Below are positions 7,108-16,271 of a stretch of 64,000 bases of DNA, one piece after another. Made by a program: the position numbers and the translations under genes. Origin of the DNA: Afipia sp. (GTDB lineage Bacteria; Pseudomonadota; Alphaproteobacteria; Rhizobiales; Xanthobacteraceae). Under the pieces are notes generated by a model. The model searched no databases, was not told the DNA's origin, and saw only the letters and a list, made by a program, of their open reading frames with translations. The DNA lies in NCBI GenBank assembly GCA_016201045.1, contig JACQDM010000002.1, positions 310,001-374,000 of the forward strand, written 5' to 3'. Within the stretch, counting starts at the first letter, position 1; each line of letters opens with the position of its first letter.

Positions 7108-8970
7108 ATGTTGTTGCCGTCTTCTCTTCGGTCGTTGCTTGTCGTCATCCCGGCGTTCGGTCTTGCCGCCGGCTTCGCACTACCATTGTTTGGCGGTTCA
7201 ACCTGGCAGGCATTGTGCTGGGCGATCTTTACAATTCCCGTACTACTATCGCTGCTTGTGGAGATCGTAACGAGCTTGCGCCGCGGCGAAGTCGGCCTTG
7301 ACATCGTCGCAGCGCTTTCGATGACAGCTGCGCTCGCAGCGAACGAAGAACTCGCCGCGATCGTTGTCGCGCTGATGTACTCGGGCGGACAATACCTCGA
7401 AGCGTATGCTGAGGGCCGCGCGCGCCAGGAGATGACTGCAATTCTTGCTCGTGTTCCGAGAACCGCACTGCGCGAACGTGACGATGCTTTGGAAGAAGTC
7501 GGACTCGATGAAATCGTCCCCGGCGATCGACTCTTGGTTCGACAGGGTGATGTTATTCCTGTTGATGGCTCGGTAGCCGATGGCGTAGCCGTGCTTGATC
7601 AATCGGCGTTGACAGGTGAGCCGGTCCCGGTTCGGCGAGGAATCGGCGAGGAGGTAATGAGTGGGTCGACGAACGCCGGCGACGCCTTTGACCTGTTGGC
7701 TTCGCACCACGCCGCAGAAAGCACCTATGCCGGGATTGTTCGGCTAGTTGAAGCGGCTCAGCGATCAAAGGCTCCGATGTCGCGGTTGGCAGATCGTTTC
7801 GCCATCCTTTTCCTTGGGGTTACAGTTTTAATTTCAGGTCTTGCGGCTTTCTGGGCCGGGGATCCGGTTCGTGCAGTAGCAGTGCTTGTAGTCGCGACAC
7901 CTTGTCCCCTGATTCTCGCGATGCCTGTCGCGATTGTATCGGGTCTCTCGCGAGCTGCACGACATGGGATTTTGATCAAAGGTGGCAAGGCTATTGAGGC
8001 ATTGGCCCAAGTGTATTCGCTTGTGATTGACAAGACGGGGACGTTGACCGATGGGCGGGCAAAAATCATATCGATCAACGTAGTCGACAATATTTGCACG
8101 GATCAATTGCTGAGGATCGCAGCTTCACTAGATCAAGCGTCAAAACACATTATCGCGCAAACAATAGTAGCGGAAGCGCAGCGGCGTGGTCTGAGACTTG
8201 CAACGCCTTCTGAAGTTGTTGAGACTTCCGGCGAAGGAATTTGCGGCGTTGTTGAGAATTCGAAAGCGGTTGTCGGCGGGATTCGATTTGTAAAATCAAA
8301 AGTCGCAGTCGCTGCTGAACCCGCCGAAAAGGTCGCCTCGATTGCTGGTGCGGTCATCGTTGCGGTCGGGATTGACGGAAAGTTGGCAGGCGAAATCGTG
8401 TTAGCCGACGAGTTGCGAGCAGGTACGCAAGTTCTCTTAAACAATCTAAGGAAACTCGGAGTACAACGTATTATCCTTGCGACGGGAGACCGACGAGAAG
8501 TTGCTGAGGCAATCTCGCGGGGTCTTGAGATCGATGCGGTTCGATGCGAGTTGACGCCCGATCAAAAAGTTCTGATCGTGCTGACGGAGCGTAAGAATGG
8601 ACCGGTCATGATGGTCGGTGATGGCGTCAACGATGCGCCGGCTCTTGCTGCAGCTGATATTGGTGTTGCGATGGGTGCTCGCGGTGCGGCGGCTTCAGCG
8701 GAAGCTGCGGATGTTGTTCTCCTGGTTGACCATCTGGATCGTCTTGTGCCTGCCATACAGATCGCTCGCCGAACCCGGATGATTGCTCTTGAGAGCGTTT
8801 TTGCCGGAATCGGGCTTTCTTTGCTTGGGATGATCGCCGCCGCAGCCGGTTACCTGACCCCTGTTCAAGGGGCGCTGCTGCAGGAAGCTATCGATGTCGC
8901 AGTCATTCTGAACGCACTTCGGGCGCTTGGAGAACGTGGGGAGGCACTCGAATATGAAAATCGACATTAG
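7108..8970 (+). CDS. heavy-metal P1B-type ATPase without N-terminal metal-binding domain
   Basis: A 620-aa cation pump. The actuator loop SALTGEPVP, phosphorylation site DKTGTLT (Asp308) and hinge MVGDGVNDAPALAAADIG are all present. The transmembrane metal-site motif is TPCPL (Cys266-Pro267), not the CPC of copper pumps or the usual CPC/CPH/SPC classes, so the exported metal is unknown. There is no HMA domain; the protein begins directly with membrane helices (MLLPSSLRSLLVVIP). It has about 6-7 membrane segments. No good ribosome binding site is seen before ATG 7108. It shares its upstream region, with a FixK-type box, with the divergent small membrane gene. Confidence 0.93.
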   Translation: MLLPSSLRSLLVVIPAFGLAAGFALPLFGGSTWQALCWAIFTIPVLLSLLVEIVTSLRRGEVGLDIVAALSMTAALAANEELAAIVVALMYSGGQYLEAYAEGRARQEMTAILARVPRTALRERDDALEEVGLDEIVPGDRLLVRQGDVIPVDGSVADGVAVLDQSALTGEPVPVRRGIGEEVMSGSTNAGDAFDLLASHHAAESTYAGIVRLVEAAQRSKAPMSRLADRFAILFLGVTVLISGLAAFWAGDPVRAVAVLVVATPCPLILAMPVAIVSGLSRAARHGILIKGGKAIEALAQVYSLVIDKTGTLTDGRAKIISINVVDNICTDQLLRIAASLDQASKHIIAQTIVAEAQRRGLRLATPSEVVETSGEGICGVVENSKAVVGGIRFVKSKVAVAAEPAEKVASIAGAVIVAVGIDGKLAGEIVLADELRAGTQVLLNNLRKLGVQRIILATGDRREVAEAISRGLEIDAVRCELTPDQKVLIVLTERKNGPVMMVGDGVNDAPALAAADIGVAMGARGAAASAEAADVVLLVDHLDRLVPAIQIARRTRMIALESVFAGIGLSLLGMIAAAAGYLTPVQGALLQEAIDVAVILNALRALGERGEALEYENRH

Positions 8971-9155
8971 GCAATCTTTTTTCTTTTTTTGGCGCCGCGC
9001 CGCGCCGCGCTCGCAGTCTGCATCGACAACGCAACGTCTCAAGTAAAATCAACAGAAGCTGGACAGACGGAACGTCATTTCAAGGAGTCCGCGCAGTTGT
9101 TCCCGGCTGCAAGGCAAATGCTAAAGCGAGGTTTGACGTACTTTGGTATCTGAAG

Positions 9156-10250
9156 TCACAACTCGTTTGCAGTTTCATTGATCCGATCAAACGCCAACAG
9201 AAGCGACGCGACGCGGTTGGCTGAGGCTGCCCACTCTGCTAGCCGAGCAAAGCTGTCCGCAAACCAATTGCATGCACCCTGAACAACGACAAAGGCCGCT
9301 GCGGCCTGAACCACCTCGCCGAGCGTCATTGTGCCCGCAACATACTTTGGCATGCAAAGAAGCAATCCAAATACAGGGCTTAGCAGCGAATTGGTATGGG
9401 TAACCAATGTGACGCGCATCAATTGCCAGCAATATTCCAGCCATGTGAAAATGACGGTCTGAAAAGCGTTGCGAATGGAGTGAAGTCCATCCGCGAGGTT
9501 GTCAGACAGGGCATTCGCTTCTCCGAGCTCTCGCAAATGGGTGCCCATCGATCGCAAGTTTGCTTCCGCTTTCTTGTTGTCTTCCAGGACGCGTGTCAGC
9601 TTTCGACCGGCGAACATCATCGCAGAGGCAACCGCTATCGAGTAGATGATAACCGCAAACACAAGATAGAATGGAACGAAAAAGGACCTACCAAAGAATA
9701 CGCCAGACAAATCGCCTCCTACTGTACCGAGCACGCCAATGAAAGTAATTCCGGTCAGAACGGATGAAAAAAGTCCCAGTACCAAGTCTACTGGAAAATC
9801 CGTCGCAACTCGTCCGTCTTCGGCAATACGAAATTCAGGTGCTTGGGCATCGCCGGGAACAAATCTAAGCCTGATATAACGTCCGTCCTCCAGCCAAGAA
9901 CGGTATAGGCCGTCACTTAGCCACGCTCGCCACTTTCGCTGTAGAGTCATTCGTCCCCACACCGAGAAGATGGCAAGGGTTAGACTACCGGCGGCCAACG
10001 GCAAGAATTTCATCGCCTGCGTAAAGAGAGCGTCGGCGTCTTTCCGTTCCACTGCATTGAAGAAATCGCGATTCCAGTAATTCAGGGAGTATTGAGTCAG
10101 CAATTGCAAAATTACTGTGGCAATTAAGAGCACGGTCAGGAGCCATGCCCATCCGGCCGAAGTGCCAGTCCAGAAGCCGCGGGCACTTTGCCAAAATCGG
10201 ATAAGCAGTTGTCGTTCACTGGGATGATCCTGTGTGTCCCGGCTAGTCAT
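9156..10250 (-). CDS. ABC transporter membrane domain (YddA/SbmA-BacA type) lacking the ATPase domain
   Basis: A 364-aa protein with six predicted membrane segments. It matches the membrane half of YddA/BclA-like exporters and SbmA/BacA (WAWLLTVLLIATVILQLL, QYSLNYWNRDFF, EFRIAEDGRVATDFPVDL, ANRVASLLLAFDRI). Most close relatives known to me continue into an ATP-binding domain of ~200 residues, but here a stop follows residue 364 and no Walker motif occurs in the 185 bases to the next gene. It may be a truncated exporter, or act like SbmA/BacA, which lack the ATPase and use the proton gradient. ATG 10250 overlaps the pfkB end by 8 bases, the last gene of a sugar operon. Confidence 0.8.
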   Translation of the reverse strand: MTSRDTQDHPSERQLLIRFWQSARGFWTGTSAGWAWLLTVLLIATVILQLLTQYSLNYWNRDFFNAVERKDADALFTQAMKFLPLAAGSLTLAIFSVWGRMTLQRKWRAWLSDGLYRSWLEDGRYIRLRFVPGDAQAPEFRIAEDGRVATDFPVDLVLGLFSSVLTGITFIGVLGTVGGDLSGVFFGRSFFVPFYLVFAVIIYSIAVASAMMFAGRKLTRVLEDNKKAEANLRSMGTHLRELGEANALSDNLADGLHSIRNAFQTVIFTWLEYCWQLMRVTLVTHTNSLLSPVFGLLLCMPKYVAGTMTLGEVVQAAAAFVVVQGACNWFADSFARLAEWAASANRVASLLLAFDRINETANEL

Positions 10251-11199
10251 TGAATTTCGCGATCTTTGTGACTGTGACCTCTGCCGCCAGCCGATGCACA
10301 TCCGCCGCCCGGCAAAGTTCAGTTCCGGGGTTGAGCAGTGCAGCAGAACCGGCCGCGACGCCGTAACGCAATGCCGCGTCGAGATCGTCGCAGTTTGCCA
10401 AGCTCCAAATCATAGCGCCGAGAAAACTGTCCCCAGCACCAGAAACGCTGACGGGTTTGATCGGCAAACCGCTCGCGCTCAATATGGCGTTATGAGTTAA
10501 AAGTAGTGCGCCATCCGGTCCCAGGGAGAGAGCGATGATTTCGATCTGGTAGCGATCTAATAATTGTCGCCCGGCATCGATAAGTGAGCTTGTGTCGTTT
10601 GTAGTTATTCCGGCTAGTTCTTGAAATTCGTGCAGATTAGGTTTTATGAGATAGACGCCAGCTTCCAGCGCCGCTTTCAGCGCCGCGCCCGAAGTGTCGA
10701 TAACAATTTTCCCGACCCCCTTCGTTGATTCAACAACGTTTCGGTAGAAGTCGTGGGGAACGCCGGCCGGCAGACTGCCGCTCGCAATGACGAATGCGGC
10801 TCGATGAGCGATAGATGCAATCGCGTCGATGCATTCTTGCCATTCACTTTCATTGAGCGGCGCGCCGGGAAATATCAATCGATACTGCTCGCCACTGGCT
10901 TCGTCGAAGATCGTGAGGTTTTCCCGCGTATCGCTATGCGCAGGAATTACAATGCTGTGTACGTCCTCAGCGTCGATGAGCGCATTGAGTGAGCGGCCAG
11001 GGGAGCCAGCGGCGGGATAAATTGCCGTTACCTCCGTTCCAAGCCGTCTTAGAACTCTCGCCACATTGATCCCGCCGCCGCCAGCGTCCCGATGCGCCGG
11101 ACGACAGTGCATCTTTGTGAAGGGCAGCATTTTTTTTACCGACGTTGAGATGTCGACGGCAGGGTTGATGGTGAGTGTAAAGATCTGTCGGTCAGGCAA
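10243..11199 (-). CDS. pfkB: PfkB-family phosphofructokinase (6-phosphofructokinase II / 1-phosphofructokinase)
   Basis: A 318-aa ribokinase-fold sugar kinase. The N-terminal signature is AGGGGINVARVLRRLG and the C-terminal catalytic signature VSVSGAGDSFLGAM contains the base Asp. NPAVDIS at the N-terminus and KPNLHEFQEL are typical of PfkB/FruK/LacC kinases. With a glucokinase and a beta-glucosidase in the same operon, fructose-6-phosphate is the likeliest substrate, giving fructose-1,6-bisphosphate. It overlaps glk upstream by 8 bases and the membrane-protein gene downstream by 8 bases, so all should be on one transcript. Confidence 0.9.
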   Translation of the reverse strand: MPDRQIFTLTINPAVDISTSVKKMLPFTKMHCRPAHRDAGGGGINVARVLRRLGTEVTAIYPAAGSPGRSLNALIDAEDVHSIVIPAHSDTRENLTIFDEASGEQYRLIFPGAPLNESEWQECIDAIASIAHRAAFVIASGSLPAGVPHDFYRNVVESTKGVGKIVIDTSGAALKAALEAGVYLIKPNLHEFQELAGITTNDTSSLIDAGRQLLDRYQIEIIALSLGPDGALLLTHNAILSASGLPIKPVSVSGAGDSFLGAMIWSLANCDDLDAALRYGVAAGSAALLNPGTELCRAADVHRLAAEVTVTKIAKFND

Positions 11200-12172
11200 T
11201 GCCTTCGGCCTCCGCGAGTTCGCACATACCGAGGAAGGCGACGTCGGCCTTCAGAATAAGATGAACCGGGATCGCCTCGAGATATTTCCTGAAACGTCCT
11301 TTTCCTTCGAATCGTTCTCGAAATTGGGAATTCGCGACAAATTCAGGTATGCGACACATTATACCCCCGCCAATATATACTCCCCCTTTCGCGCAAAGCG
11401 TCAGCGCAAGGTTGCCCGCGACGGAACCAAGAAAAGCGCAGAACATGTCCAACGCCGCGCGGCTGATTGAACAGGTCCCCTCAAGTGCGGACTGCGTGAT
11501 TTCGGCGGCGCTACGTTTGGGTAAACTAATTCCATCAAGCACAGCAAGGATGTCGTAAAGATTTTCGATCCCTTCGCCCGACAACACCCTCTCAGCGGAA
11601 ACATGACCGTATTTCTGCCGAAGACAATTGATGACCGTTTCTTCACGCGCCGAATCGCCGGCCAAACTACAATGACCACCTTCGCTAGGCAGCAAAAGAC
11701 GACCGTTCGCGTGAGGAGCAGAGATCGCCATGCCGAGGCCGGTACCCGGCCCAAGCACTGCAACAGGCGCGGTCGTGTCGGGTTCGTGGCCACCGATTTG
11801 GAGAAGCATCCCGCGAGAAAGACGGGGCAGTGACCAAGCCACGGCTTCGAAATCGTTCACCAGACGTACTGTCGAGATTCCACAGGACCGCCGCAATTCA
11901 GCAGCGTCAACGATCCAGGTGTTGTTCGTGAGTGCGCAGCGGTCGTGTTCGATCATCCCCGATACGGCAAAGATTCCAGAATGCATTGCGCCGGCGTCTG
12001 GCAACTCGCTCAGGTATACATGCAATGCATCTTGAAAACTGCTATAGTTGCGGACTGCCATGTGCGTAACTTCGCTCAAGGTTCCGTCAATCAAATACGC
12101 AAACCGAGCGTTCGTGCCGCCGATGTCGGCAAGCAGTACCCGCTTTCCGCCTCGCGCCCGTAGATCGCTCAT
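11192..12172 (-). CDS. glk: glucokinase
   Basis: A 326-aa enzyme that phosphorylates glucose to glucose-6-phosphate with ATP. The phosphate-binding loop ADIGGTNARF, the segment NDFEAVAWSLPRL, the adenosine-region motif VAVLGPGTGLGMA and the EGGHCSLA loop with catalytic-region residues are the Glk (non-ROK) family marks. ATG 12172 overlaps the stop of the beta-glucosidase gene as ATGA; the frame is open further upstream to 12316 but that lies inside the upstream gene. It would act on the glucose freed by the GH1 enzyme. Confidence 0.93.
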   Translation of the reverse strand: MSDLRARGGKRVLLADIGGTNARFAYLIDGTLSEVTHMAVRNYSSFQDALHVYLSELPDAGAMHSGIFAVSGMIEHDRCALTNNTWIVDAAELRRSCGISTVRLVNDFEAVAWSLPRLSRGMLLQIGGHEPDTTAPVAVLGPGTGLGMAISAPHANGRLLLPSEGGHCSLAGDSAREETVINCLRQKYGHVSAERVLSGEGIENLYDILAVLDGISLPKRSAAEITQSALEGTCSISRAALDMFCAFLGSVAGNLALTLCAKGGVYIGGGIMCRIPEFVANSQFRERFEGKGRFRKYLEAIPVHLILKADVAFLGMCELAEAEGIA

Positions 12173-13506
12173 GTTTGACGCGCTGCCTTGATCAAGCCCG
12201 CATACCAACTGAACGATGATTTCGGTACACGGCGAAGCGTTCCGTAGTCGACGTAAGTCAATCCGAATCTGACACCGTATCCAGATTCCCATTCGAAATT
12301 GTCGAGCAGCGACCAAACGAAATAGCCACGCACATCCACGCCGATTGAGGCGGCGGAATTCACCGCTTCAATGTAGGCGCGCAAAAAATCAATTCGCCCG
12401 GTGTCGACTATCTCTCCGGCCTCGTTTGGCTTGTCTGAGTTTCCGTAGCCGTTTTCGAGGATATAAATCGGCAAACTATATCGCTCGTGAACAATTCGGA
12501 GCGTATCGCTGAATGCATCGGGATCGATCGACCATCCGATCGGCGTCGAAGGAACGTCTGCCGGTCTGCCGCCAAAGCCGAAGCCCAGCATCGCATTCGG
12601 CTGCGCTTTAACGTAAACGGGGCTATAGTGATTGAGGCCGAACCAGTCGACGGGTCTACTTATGCGATCAAGATCGCCGGGCTGCATGTGTGGCTCTATC
12701 GCTTCTCGCATGATGTCTGGATATTCGGACCGGCACTGCGGATCTGGGAAAGCCTTGTTCCAATACACGCTAAGGCGCTCTGCGGCCGCGATGTCGGCTT
12801 GGGTCGCAGTGGCGGGTTTGCACGGCTGGTAATTGTGAATGCAGCCGATCGAGGCATTGGGGACAATTTGGCGGAGAGCGTTGACCGCTGCGCCATGAGC
12901 GAGATTGACATGGTGAATCATGCGGTGAAGACGCTCCTCACTGCTTCGATCCCGCGGGCCCAATGAGCGACTGAAAATGCTGAAAATGCTTGGCTCGTTG
13001 AAGGTGGCAAACCGCTTAACGCGGTCGCCGAAGCGCTTCGCAACTAATGTTGCATAGTCGGCAAACCAAGCTGAAGATTCGCGATTCTGCCACCCACCTG
13101 AATCTTCCAGAGCCTGAGGTAGGTCCCAATGGTAGAGGCAAAGCCAAGGTTCGATCTCGGCACTCAACAGTTCATCAATTAGCCTATCATAAAATGAAAG
13201 ACCCGGCTCATTTACGAATCCCCGCCCTTGAGGCAAGACGCGGGGCCAAGATACAGAGAACCGATACGCCTGAACGCCAAGATTTTTCATCAAGCCGACG
13301 TCTTCGCGATAGTGATGATAGTGGTCGCACGCAATGTCGGCCGTGTCATGGTTCGCGATCTCGCCATTTGCGCAATAGGTGTCCCAGATACTGGGTCCAC
13401 GGCCATCTTCTTTGGTCGCACCTTCGATTTGAAAACTTGAGGTCGATACCCCCCATATAAAATCAGGGCGAAGACTTGCGAAAGATGGCAGCTTCGACGT
13501 ATGCAT
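12169..13506 (-). CDS. GH1 family beta-glucosidase
   Basis: A 445-aa cytoplasmic glycoside hydrolase of family 1, close to the normal 440-480 length. It begins with FIWGVSTSSFQIEGA, has the acid/base TFNEP (Glu171) and the nucleophile ILENGYG (Glu351), and ends with FEWESGYGVRFGLTYVDY. It should split beta-glucosides such as cellobiose into glucose. There is no signal peptide, so substrates must be imported. ATG 13506 with AGGA 6 bases upstream is preferred over TTG 13509. It is the first gene of the operon GH1-glk-pfkB-ABC membrane protein. No transporter for the sugar was identified nearby. Confidence 0.93.
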   Translation of the reverse strand: MHTSKLPSFASLRPDFIWGVSTSSFQIEGATKEDGRGPSIWDTYCANGEIANHDTADIACDHYHHYREDVGLMKNLGVQAYRFSVSWPRVLPQGRGFVNEPGLSFYDRLIDELLSAEIEPWLCLYHWDLPQALEDSGGWQNRESSAWFADYATLVAKRFGDRVKRFATFNEPSIFSIFSRSLGPRDRSSEERLHRMIHHVNLAHGAAVNALRQIVPNASIGCIHNYQPCKPATATQADIAAAERLSVYWNKAFPDPQCRSEYPDIMREAIEPHMQPGDLDRISRPVDWFGLNHYSPVYVKAQPNAMLGFGFGGRPADVPSTPIGWSIDPDAFSDTLRIVHERYSLPIYILENGYGNSDKPNEAGEIVDTGRIDFLRAYIEAVNSAASIGVDVRGYFVWSLLDNFEWESGYGVRFGLTYVDYGTLRRVPKSSFSWYAGLIKAARQT

Positions 13507-13679
13507 CAAAAGTCCTACTCTTATAGGTCAAACTCAAAACATGCGATGCGCATCCAAGCAGATCAATGCGGAACATCAATAGATCGGCCCTCGCTGTAAT
13601 CTGTCGATGCTAGGAAAACTGACCGGGCAGCGGTCGTGAGGGCCAGCAGCCTTGGTCGCATCTAACGCTGACTATAGTC

Positions 13680-16091
13680 TCACGATTTAACTTTTCCCAA
13701 ATCAGTCTCGGCCTCGAGGACAACAGACATTGTCCGAAACACACTCGACGGATTGACACTGATTGAATCAATTCCGAGTTGTACCAGGTAGCGCGCTATC
13801 TCCGGATAATTCGCAGGAGCCTCGCCACAGATGCCAATGTGACGTTCATTTCGTTTGGCTCCTAAGATAGCCTGCTTGAACATTTCCAGCATGCCGGGGT
13901 CGCGCTCGTCGAAATCAAACGCAACAATGTCAGAATCCCGATCGACTCCGAGAGTCAACTGTGTGAGATCGTTCGAGCCGATCGAAAAACCGTCGAACAA
14001 TTTTGCGAACGCATCGATCTGAATGACGTTGTTCGGAATTTCACACATGACGTAAATCTCAAGCCCATTTTCGCCGCGCTTCAGTCCATGCGTCGCCATC
14101 GTGGCAATCACCCGTCGACCTTCTTCGACAGTCCGGCAAAAGGGGACCATAATGCGTAAGTTTGAAAGGCCCATTTCGTCCCGTACGAGGCGCAGTGCCG
14201 CACACTCCAAGGCGAACCCGGCGGCGTATGCCGGGTGGCTGTACCGGGACGCGCCTCGGAATCCGAGCATCGGATTCTCTTCCTTGGGCTCGAAACCTTC
14301 GCCGCCGAGAAGGTTTGCGTATTCGTTGGTTTTGAAATCGGAGAGCCGCACGATTACTGGATTAGGATAGAATGCTGCCGCGATGGTGCCGACGCCTTCT
14401 GCCAACTTCCGAACAAAGAAATCTGCGCCACTCCTATAACCTTTCACGCTTCGCGCAATTGCCGCTCTCGTTTTAGCCGAGGCGACCATTTGAGGCTTTA
14501 GAAGCGCCATAGGGTGCACACCAATATGCTCCGCGATAATAAATTCCATGCGAGCAAGGCCAACGCCCGCTTGTGGTTGCATGGCGGTGCGGAATGCTAT
14601 TTCAGGCGTGCCGACATTCACCATGATAGGCGTGCGAGGCTTTCGTAGCTTGCTCACCTGCGTTCTGGAAATATCGAATGCCACCGTGCCCTCGTAGACA
14701 TTTCCAACGTCGCCTTCCGCGCAGGAAATTGTGGCAGTAGTCCCGGTCTTGAGTTTTTCTTTGGCGTGGGCGGCTCCGACAACAGCTGGAATGCCAAGTT
14801 CTCGCGCGACGATCGCGGCATGACAGGTGCGTCCACCTTTTTCGGTCACGATGCCCGCGGCGATTTTCATGACGGGCTCCCAGTCGGGGCTGGTGGCCGG
14901 CGCAACTAAAATCTCGCCCGGTTTGAAGGCGGCAAGGTCCCTTTTGGAGCCAATGCTGCGCGTGCGGCCGGAAGCGATCTTCTCGCCAACTGCTCGACCG
15001 CTGAGAATGATTGGCGCGTGTCCTTTCAGATTGTATGTTTCGTGAAAATCAGTCGGGCGCTGTGAGGCAACTGTCTCCGGTCTTGCCTGAATGACATAGA
15101 GTTTGCCGTCCGCACCGTCCTTGGCCCACTCGATGTCCATCGGCATTGGCATGCTGGCGCGCTTCGAATAGTGCTCCTCGATGGATATTGCTATTTCCGC
15201 CAGGTTCAGGACTTCTGAATCCGAGATACAAAATTTTTGTCTCTCGGCTTCTGTCACCTTTCGAACGAGCGTCGCATGGCTGCCGCCTCGCTTGCCGTAA
15301 ATCATTTTGATTTGCTTTGCACCGACGCGACGACGAAGTACGCAACGAAACCCCTGCTTCAGTGTCGGTTTGTGAACGTAAAATTCGTCGGGATCGACTT
15401 GGCCTTGCACAATTGTTTCGCCGAGGCCGTAGCAACCTGTGATAAAAACGACCTCACGAAATCCGGACTCTGTATCAAGAGTGAAGATGACGCCGCTCGC
15501 TGCAAGGTCGGAGCGAACCATCTTCATGACCGCGACGGAGAGGGCGACCTTGAAGTGATCAAAGCGATTGTCGATGCGGTAGGCAATCGCACGGTCAGTA
15601 AAGATGGAAGCAAAACAAAGTCGGCACGCCTCGAACAAATCCTTCTGACCACGAACGTTCAGAAAGCTTTCGTGCTGGCCTGCGAAACTTGCTGTCGGTA
15701 AGTCCTCCGCAGTAGCAGAGCTTCGGACAGCGACCGCGACGTTGGTCCCAGATTCTCGTTCGAGTCGCCGATATGCTTCCGCAATCTGTTCGCGAAGAGC
15801 TTCGCTATCCATTGCGTCGTAGATGATCTTGCGCGCTTTGCTGGCCCTTTCGGCCAACTGCTTAATTTTGCGCTTGTCTATCCCATTGAGAAGCTTGTGC
15901 AGTTCATCGGTGACGCCGCTCTGCAAAAGCGCGTCCCGATAAGCATCCGCGGTGATTGCGAATCCGTTCGGTACCGCGACGCCTTTCGCTGAGAGAACTG
16001 TGTAGAGTTCGCCTAAGGATGCCGTCTTGCCACCCACAAGGCCGACGTCGCCGAGACCAATTGCGGTAAATGGCTTGATATAATCTGACAT
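13680..16091 (-). CDS. ppsA: phosphoenolpyruvate synthase
   Basis: An 803-aa enzyme that makes PEP from pyruvate, ATP and water. It has an N-terminal ATP-grasp domain (LVGGKTASLGELY; VAVRSSATAEDLPTASFAGQ), the swivelling phosphohistidine domain GGRTCHAAIVARELGIP (His424), and the C-terminal PEP-binding barrel with GSNDLTQLTLGVDRDS and GICGEAPANYPEIA. ATG 16091 gives the family N-terminus SDYIKPF; a GGAGG sits directly against an alternative ATG at 16115. A FixK/FNR-type box is centred 40.5 bases before ATG 16091, so a transcript starting at -41.5 would be essentially leaderless. Role inferred: refilling the PEP pool from pyruvate when respiration is limited. Confidence 0.95.
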   Translation of the reverse strand: MSDYIKPFTAIGLGDVGLVGGKTASLGELYTVLSAKGVAVPNGFAITADAYRDALLQSGVTDELHKLLNGIDKRKIKQLAERASKARKIIYDAMDSEALREQIAEAYRRLERESGTNVAVAVRSSATAEDLPTASFAGQHESFLNVRGQKDLFEACRLCFASIFTDRAIAYRIDNRFDHFKVALSVAVMKMVRSDLAASGVIFTLDTESGFREVVFITGCYGLGETIVQGQVDPDEFYVHKPTLKQGFRCVLRRRVGAKQIKMIYGKRGGSHATLVRKVTEAERQKFCISDSEVLNLAEIAISIEEHYSKRASMPMPMDIEWAKDGADGKLYVIQARPETVASQRPTDFHETYNLKGHAPIILSGRAVGEKIASGRTRSIGSKRDLAAFKPGEILVAPATSPDWEPVMKIAAGIVTEKGGRTCHAAIVARELGIPAVVGAAHAKEKLKTGTTATISCAEGDVGNVYEGTVAFDISRTQVSKLRKPRTPIMVNVGTPEIAFRTAMQPQAGVGLARMEFIIAEHIGVHPMALLKPQMVASAKTRAAIARSVKGYRSGADFFVRKLAEGVGTIAAAFYPNPVIVRLSDFKTNEYANLLGGEGFEPKEENPMLGFRGASRYSHPAYAAGFALECAALRLVRDEMGLSNLRIMVPFCRTVEEGRRVIATMATHGLKRGENGLEIYVMCEIPNNVIQIDAFAKLFDGFSIGSNDLTQLTLGVDRDSDIVAFDFDERDPGMLEMFKQAILGAKRNERHIGICGEAPANYPEIARYLVQLGIDSISVNPSSVFRTMSVVLEAETDLGKVKS

Positions 16092-16124
16092 TTGACAAAC
16101 TGACCATGCCGGCATCCTCCGTTA

Positions 16125-16138
16125 TTGAGCCATATCAA
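16125..16138 (-). promoter_or_regulatory. FixK/FNR-type box before ppsA
   Basis: TTGAGCCATATCAA matches TTGA-N6-TCAA. Its centre (16131.5) is 40.5 bases from ATG 16091. Confidence 0.68.
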
Positions 16139-16271
16139 ACTCTTAGTAATTTCGCGGCAAAGCGGCTTCGGGTGGCTGCGTCGGACGCTGTTGACGTTGT
16201 ATTTTGAATTGCCGTCGCAAAGTGCCTTCCTGTCAGAATTACGTTCGTTTTCACTCTCGGATGGTTGAACG

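Noticed and set aside
8988-9020. T-run followed by GGCGCCGCGCCGCGCCGCG as a terminator of the P-type ATPase gene
   Set aside because: The T-run precedes the GC-rich part, and the GC-rich part is simple repeat, so no proper stem plus U-run forms on the plus strand.
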